Origin: Brevundimonas bullata
GTDB taxonomy: Bacteria; Pseudomonadota; Alphaproteobacteria; Caulobacterales; Caulobacteraceae
Direction: 5' to 3'
Length of the DNA: 64,000 nt
Assembly (NCBI RefSeq): GCF_003350205.1
Contig: NZ_QLLC01000011.1
Location: 1-64,000 of the forward strand
Shown: positions 60,053 through 64,000 of the stretch, one piece after another
Layout: each line of letters starts with the position of its first letter
How positions within the stretch are numbered: the stretch's first letter is position 1
Program-made: the position numbers and the translations under genes
The notes under the pieces: generated by a model
Seen by the model: only the letters and a program-made list of their open reading frames with translations
Database searches by the model: none
Told to the model about the DNA's origin: nothing

Positions 60053-60742
60053 TCAGGTTTCCGCCGAGCTTAACATCCTCATCGCCATTTCGCTGCGCAC
60101 CTCGAAACCCAGGGCGCGATATAGGGCGATGGCCCCGGCGTTGTCGGCGTAGGAATGCAGGAAGGCCGTCTCGCCGCGCGCCAGGATCTGTTCGATCACC
60201 GTCCGCATCAGGGCCCCCGCATAGCCGCGCCCGCGCGCGTCGGGGTGGGCGCAGACGCCCGAGACCTCGGTGAAGCCGTCGGGCTTCATCCGCTCGCCGG
60301 CCATGGCCATCAGCCGACCGTCCTGCTTGACCCCGAAGAAGCCGCCCAGCTGATGCGTCCGGTCGAAGAAGGGACCGGGCTCGGTCAGGGCGGCCAGCGC
60401 CCGCATGGCCGGAGCGTCGGCCTCGGTCAGGGGTTCGATCATGATGTCGCGCGCCTTGGCGGGCGTCAGCTCGACCAGCACCATCTGCGCCAGCGTCGCT
60501 TCCTTGAGCGCGACCAGACCCGGCGGCATGGGCGGGGCGACCGCCTCGACCGTGGCGATGATCCCCTCGGGGCGCTCCAGCACCGCCATGGCCGCCAGGC
60601 TCTCGGGCGACTGATCCACGCTGGCGGCGAAGACGCCGTAGCCGGGGGCGAAACGCAGCGCCCCGTCGGCGCCGACCGCCAGAGACGCCTGGCGCTCCGA
60701 GGTCAGCGCGCTCCAGACAGGACGGTCGAGCGGGTGGCTCAC
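60053..60742 (-). CDS. GNAT acetyltransferase (FR47-like)
   Basis: A 229-residue protein with a C-terminal acetyltransferase domain (about residues 105-225): VSGVCAHPDARGRGYAGALMRTVIEQIL is the acetyl-CoA loop, and YADNAGAIALYRALGFEVR the final block. The N-terminal ~100 residues lack a recognised motif. It starts 4 bases after the trpS stop, so is likely co-transcribed with it. Substrate unknown. Confidence 0.88.
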   Translation of the reverse strand: MSHPLDRPVWSALTSERQASLAVGADGALRFAPGYGVFAASVDQSPESLAAMAVLERPEGIIATVEAVAPPMPPGLVALKEATLAQMVLVELTPAKARDIMIEPLTEADAPAMRALAALTEPGPFFDRTHQLGGFFGVKQDGRLMAMAGERMKPDGFTEVSGVCAHPDARGRGYAGALMRTVIEQILARGETAFLHSYADNAGAIALYRALGFEVRSEMAMRMLSSAET

Positions 60743-60746
60743 GGCC

Positions 60747-61796
60747 TCAGCCCCGCCAGAAGCCGACGATCTTCTTGACCTCGTCCACCACCGGCTGAGC
60801 TGTCTCGCGGGCGCGCTCGGCGCCGACGGCCAGGGCGCGGTCGATCTCGGCCGGGTCGGCCATCAGGCGGCGCATCTCGGCCGTGACCGGGGCCATCGAC
60901 GTGACGGCCAGCTCGGCCAGCCTGGGCTTGAACGACCCAAAGCCCTGACCGCCGAACTCGGCCAGAACGGCCTCGCGCGTCGTGTCCGACAGGGCGGCGT
61001 AGATGGCCACCAGGTTCTTGGCCTCAGGCCGCCCGTCCAGACCCTCGACCGTGTCGGGCAGAACATCCATGTCCGACTTGGCCTTCTTGATCTTGGCCGC
61101 GATGGTGTCGGCGTCGTCGGTCAGGTTGATGCGCGACAGGTCCGACGGATCGGACTTCGACATCTTGGCCGCGCCGTCGCGCAAGGACATGACGCGCGTG
61201 CCCGGCCCCTGGATCAGCGGCTCCGGCTGGGGGAAGAAGCCGGGAACCCCGAAGTCGTTGTTGAACTTGGCGGCGATGTCGCGGGTCAGTTCCAGATGCT
61301 GCTTCTGGTCCTCGCCGACCGGCACCTCGGTCGCCTTGTAGAGCAGGATGTCCGCCGCCTGCAGCACCGGATAGGTGTAGAGGCCGACGCTGGAGCGTTC
61401 CTTGTGCTTGCCCGACTTCTCCTTGAACTGGGTCATCCGGTCCAGCCAGCCGAGGCGGGCGACGCAGTTGAAGATCCAGGCCAGTTCGGCGTGGGCCGGC
61501 ACCGCCGACTGCGGGAAGATGGTCGCCTTGGCCGGGTCCAGCCCCGCCGCCAGATAGGCCGCCGCGATCTCGCGCGTCTGGGCCGCCAGCTTCTCGGGCT
61601 CCTGCCAGACGGTGATGGCGTGCATGTCGGCGACGAAGACGAACAGGGGCGCGCCGGTGTCCTGAAGTTCGGTGAAGCGCTTCAGGGCGCCCAGATAGTT
61701 GCCCAGGTGCAGGGCGCCGGAAGCCTGGATGCCGGACAGGATGCGGCGCGGACCTGCATAAGCCGGAGCGACGGGGGCCGGGGTCTGGTCAGTCAT
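60747..61796 (-). CDS. trpS: Tryptophanyl-tRNA synthetase
   Basis: A 349-residue class I synthetase. HIGH-type motif is [12 protein letters not shown] and KMSKS is [30 protein letters not shown] is typical. In many alphaproteobacteria the order is glnD-murJ-trpS-usp-nfu; here the first three are present, minus strand. The 158-base spacer to murJ contains a 7-bp hairpin (CGCACGC-GCAG-GCGTGCG, 61833-61850). Confidence 0.96.
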   Translation of the reverse strand: MTDQTPAPVAPAYAGPRRILSGIQASGALHLGNYLGALKRFTELQDTGAPLFVFVADMHAITVWQEPEKLAAQTREIAAAYLAAGLDPAKATIFPQSAVPAHAELAWIFNCVARLGWLDRMTQFKEKSGKHKERSSVGLYTYPVLQAADILLYKATEVPVGEDQKQHLELTRDIAAKFNNDFGVPGFFPQPEPLIQGPGTRVMSLRDGAAKMSKSDPSDLSRINLTDDADTIAAKIKKAKSDMDVLPDTVEGLDGRPEAKNLVAIYAALSDTTREAVLAEFGGQGFGSFKPRLAELAVTSMAPVTAEMRRLMADPAEIDRALAVGAERARETAQPVVDEVKKIVGFWRG

Positions 61797-61954
61797 GAAA
61801 TTTTCTCGGGAAGCGTAAAGGCTGGAATTCGGCGCACGCGCAGGCGTGCGGGATCAGGCGGTGAACAGTCAGCCGCGCCATCGCCGGGCGATAAAGGGGT
61901 GTCCCGAATAAGCCATGCCCTCGCGCTTATCGCCTCGGGGCGCGAAGGGCAAGC

Positions 61955-63664
61955 TTACCGCCCCTTGCGGATCAGCCCCTTGATCTCGCCCACGGTGATC
62001 GCGCGGGTGGCGAAGGCGAGAACGACATAGGTCAGACCCCCCGCCGCCACGACGGCCAGAAGGGTCAGCTCCTTGGCGCCGTGGTCCGCGCCGAGCGCGC
62101 CCAGCAAGGCTTCGACCGGGGCCTGCAGCAGGGGCCGCGCCCAGGAGGCGAGGCCGACCACCAAACCCAGACCGACGCTGGCTAGAAGGATACGAACCAA
62201 ACGCGAGGCCGCCGCCGGGCTGGGCCGATAATGCCCCCGCCGCCACAGGGTCGCGCCCAGCAGCAGGGCGTTGGTCCAGGCCGCCGCGCTGACCGCCGCC
62301 GCGATGCCGGAAATCCCCATCTTCAAGCCGAACATCAGGGCGAAGGCCAGGGCGGCGTTCACAGCCACAGAGATCAGAGAGAAGGCCATGGGCCGCCGCG
62401 TGTCGCCGCGCGCGAAGAAGGCCGGGGCCAGGACGCGGATCAGGACGAAGGCCGGCACGCCCCAGCCGAACTGGAACAGGGCCTGGGCCGTGTTGACGGC
62501 GTCGATCTGAAGGAATGCGCCGCGCGTGAACAGGGCGTCGATCAGGAAATAGGGCATGGCCATCAGGGCTGCCGCCGCCGGCAGGGTCAGGGCCATGGAC
62601 AGGGCCACGGCCTCGTCCATCGAGGCCTGCTGCTGGCTGTGATCCTGCGACGCCACCGCCGCCGATAACTTGGGCAGCAGGGCGATGCCGATGGCGACCC
62701 CGACCAGACCCAGCGGCAGCTGATACAGCCGGTCCGCCGTGGCCAGCCAGGTCCGACCGCCGGCGACGAAGCTGGACAGGTTGCCCGAGATGAAGACGTT
62801 GATCTGGGTCGCGCTATTGCCGATGGCGGCGGGGACGGCGGTGATGATGATGGCCTTCACCGCCGGGGTCAGCCTGGGCATCGTCAGGCGGATATTGGCG
62901 CCGGCCTTCCTCGCCGCCCACCAGCACAGGCCCGCCTGGGCCACGCCCGCGACCAGCACCGCCCACGAGGCGGCGTAGGCGGCGCCGATCTGATCGCCTT
63001 GGGCCGGGATGACGGCGGCCAGCATGATCAGGTTCAGCAGGATGGGATAGGCGCCCGAGACGATGAAGCGCCCGCGCGCGTTCAGCACCCCGCTCAACAA
63101 GGCCGCGACGGCCATGCAGGGCAGGTAGGGCATGGTGATCTGGGTCAGGATCACGGCCAGCTTGAAGCGGGCCGGATCGTCCAGGAAGCCTATGTTGATG
63201 ACGGTCATCAGCCACGGCATGGTCAGCTGGGCCAGGATGGTCAGGACCACCGTCACGGCGGCGACGGCGGCCAGAGCGTCGGTGGCGACCTGATCGGCCA
63301 CGGCCTGCCCTTCCGTCTTCAGCGTCTTGGCGTAGGCCGGCACGAAGGCGGCGGCGAAAGCCCCTTCGGCGAAGATACGGCGGAACAGGTTGGGGAAGTT
63401 CAGGGCGGTGTTGTAGGCGTCCGCCGCCGGTCCCGCCGAGGCTCCCAGCGCCGCCGAGATCACCACGTCGCGCGCGAACCCGGCCAGACGGCTGAGCAGG
63501 GTCATGGCGCTGAAGATGGCCGAGGAGCGCATGACGCCCCCGCCCCTGGGGGCCTTGCCGTCAAGGGTCGTCGAGGCGGCGGGCGGCTGAACGATCGGCT
63601 CCACCGTAGCACTCGCTGATGAAACCGGGGCCGCCGGCTCGATGGGATCGGTCTTGTCGTTCAC
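61955..63664 (-). CDS. murJ: Lipid II flippase MurJ
   Basis: A 569-residue MOP-superfamily protein with about 14 helices that flips lipid II for peptidoglycan synthesis. The core begins AIFSAMTLLSRLAGFARDVVISAALGA and has NFPNLFRRIFAEGAFAAAFVPAY, hallmark of MurJ. GTG at 63664 gives an extra Pro/Ser-rich N-tail of 44 residues; ATG at residue 45 (MRSSAIFSAM) is a likely alternative start. Follows glnD on the minus strand. Confidence 0.94.
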   Translation of the reverse strand: MNDKTDPIEPAAPVSSASATVEPIVQPPAASTTLDGKAPRGGGVMRSSAIFSAMTLLSRLAGFARDVVISAALGASAGPAADAYNTALNFPNLFRRIFAEGAFAAAFVPAYAKTLKTEGQAVADQVATDALAAVAAVTVVLTILAQLTMPWLMTVINIGFLDDPARFKLAVILTQITMPYLPCMAVAALLSGVLNARGRFIVSGAYPILLNLIMLAAVIPAQGDQIGAAYAASWAVLVAGVAQAGLCWWAARKAGANIRLTMPRLTPAVKAIIITAVPAAIGNSATQINVFISGNLSSFVAGGRTWLATADRLYQLPLGLVGVAIGIALLPKLSAAVASQDHSQQQASMDEAVALSMALTLPAAAALMAMPYFLIDALFTRGAFLQIDAVNTAQALFQFGWGVPAFVLIRVLAPAFFARGDTRRPMAFSLISVAVNAALAFALMFGLKMGISGIAAAVSAAAWTNALLLGATLWRRGHYRPSPAAASRLVRILLASVGLGLVVGLASWARPLLQAPVEALLGALGADHGAKELTLLAVVAAGGLTYVVLAFATRAITVGEIKGLIRKGR

Positions 63665-63694
63665 GGCTGTTCCTGCGCTCGCCCGACCATCGCC

Positions 63695-64000
63695 TTAGCG
63701 CGCCCGCGACCCGCTGGATACCGGCTTGCGCCCGACCTCGCCTTCCAGATCGGAGACGTCGCGCACGCTGGCGCGCACCGGCACGATGCGGCGCCCCGCC
63801 GGACCCTGCGGCGCGCGGTCCAGAACCGCGATCAGCGCGGTCTTCAGGGCCGCCAGCCTGGCCGCGTCGCTCGGCTTACGACCGTCGGCGTCGGTGATGT
63901 AGAAGCCGTCCACCGCCCGCTCGCCGAAGCTGGCCACGTGAGCCGAGCGGGTCGAATAGCCATGCTCTGAAATCGTCCGCGCCAGATCGGCCAGCAGGCC
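63695..64000 (-). CDS. glnD: PII uridylyltransferase GlnD, C-terminal fragment (runs off the window)
   Basis: The final 101 residues of GlnD, open to the window edge. The visible part reads GLLADLARTISEHGYSTRSA then HVASFGERAVDGFYITDADG, the second ACT domain that senses glutamine. GlnD uridylylates PII proteins to control nitrogen metabolism. It precedes murJ and trpS, a conserved order. The start and catalytic nucleotidyltransferase domain lie outside. Confidence 0.93.
   Translation of the reverse strand, partial: GLLADLARTISEHGYSTRSAHVASFGERAVDGFYITDADGRKPSDAARLAALKTALIAVLDRAPQGPAGRRIVPVRASVRDVSDLEGEVGRKPVSSGSRAR

Noticed and set aside
61869..62246. Minus-strand frame upstream of trpS overlapping the murJ 3' end
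   Set aside because: Frame-shifted translation of murJ; no start signal and no motif.

Overview
The window is high-GC alphaproteobacterial chromosome, most likely Caulobacterales close to Brevundimonas or Caulobacter. Supporting evidence is the large NAD-dependent glutamate dehydrogenase (GdhZ type), a ShkA-like c-di-GMP-controlled hybrid kinase, an alphaproteobacterial LexA box (GTTC-N7-GTTC), the tsaB-rimI-fur-miaB-phoH-ybeY-lnt-xre gene order, and dense coding with many 4-base stop/start overlaps. I see no rRNA, tRNA, prophage, transposase or CRISPR array. It is mostly core genome, so the novelty lies in regulators, small genes and intergenic repeats.

Layout. 0.07-3.6 kb: a low-GC secreted hypothetical, a HerA/YjgR-like ATPase and a PerM-type permease. 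4-9 kb: gdhZ. 9.1-19 kb: usp and nfu, two small XRE regulators with palindromic operators, then tsaB-rimI-fur-miaB and phoH-ybeY-lnt-XRE plus a PraR-like XRE gene. 19-24 kb: a peroxide-defence cluster, ahpC-ahpD divergent from katG, followed by oxyR. 24.5-28.7 kb: acnA divergent from ccmAB. 28.9-30.6 kb: Smr protein, an XRE/DUF2975 pair and a 38-residue membrane peptide. 30.8-41.7 kb: rdgB, hemW, rsmI-yraN-sirB1, gshB, a secreted hypothetical, comM (with LexA box), shkA and an AmpG-like MFS. 41.8-45.8 kb: maeB, dapF and a K+-channel-like protein with a zinc ribbon. 46-50.5 kb: two tandem prolyl oligopeptidase paralogues. 50.7-57 kb: DUF1223, kup-rsmB, a GIY-YIG nuclease gene and purH. 57.3-64 kb: an NfeR/NfeF-like PadR plus siderophore-reductase pair, a dienelactone hydrolase, OsmC, GNAT, trpS, murJ and the 3' end of glnD.

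The intergenic spaces carry at least four families of palindromic repeats. The most interesting is a 28-base self-palindromic arm that occurs as inverted pairs. Two pairs form compact ~106-107 bp elements (23.9 and 34.9 kb). A third pair (54.9-55.3 kb) encloses a GIY-YIG endonuclease gene, and one arm is translated as the protein's tail. This resembles an autonomous element with its non-autonomous derivatives. A second family (eight copies with the core GCTTGAGCGC or its complement) sits mainly just 3' of stop codons. A third (four elements) brackets several genes, and a fourth supplies the start codon region of hemW.

Other points of note: OxyR has kept its peroxide-sensing cysteine but lost the resolving one; ccmAB lacks ccmCD; ybeY-lnt lacks corC and the XRE gene lacks metK; glnD-murJ-trpS and usp-nfu-tsaB, usually contiguous in alphaproteobacteria, lie 51 kb apart in opposite orientation, which suggests an inversion.
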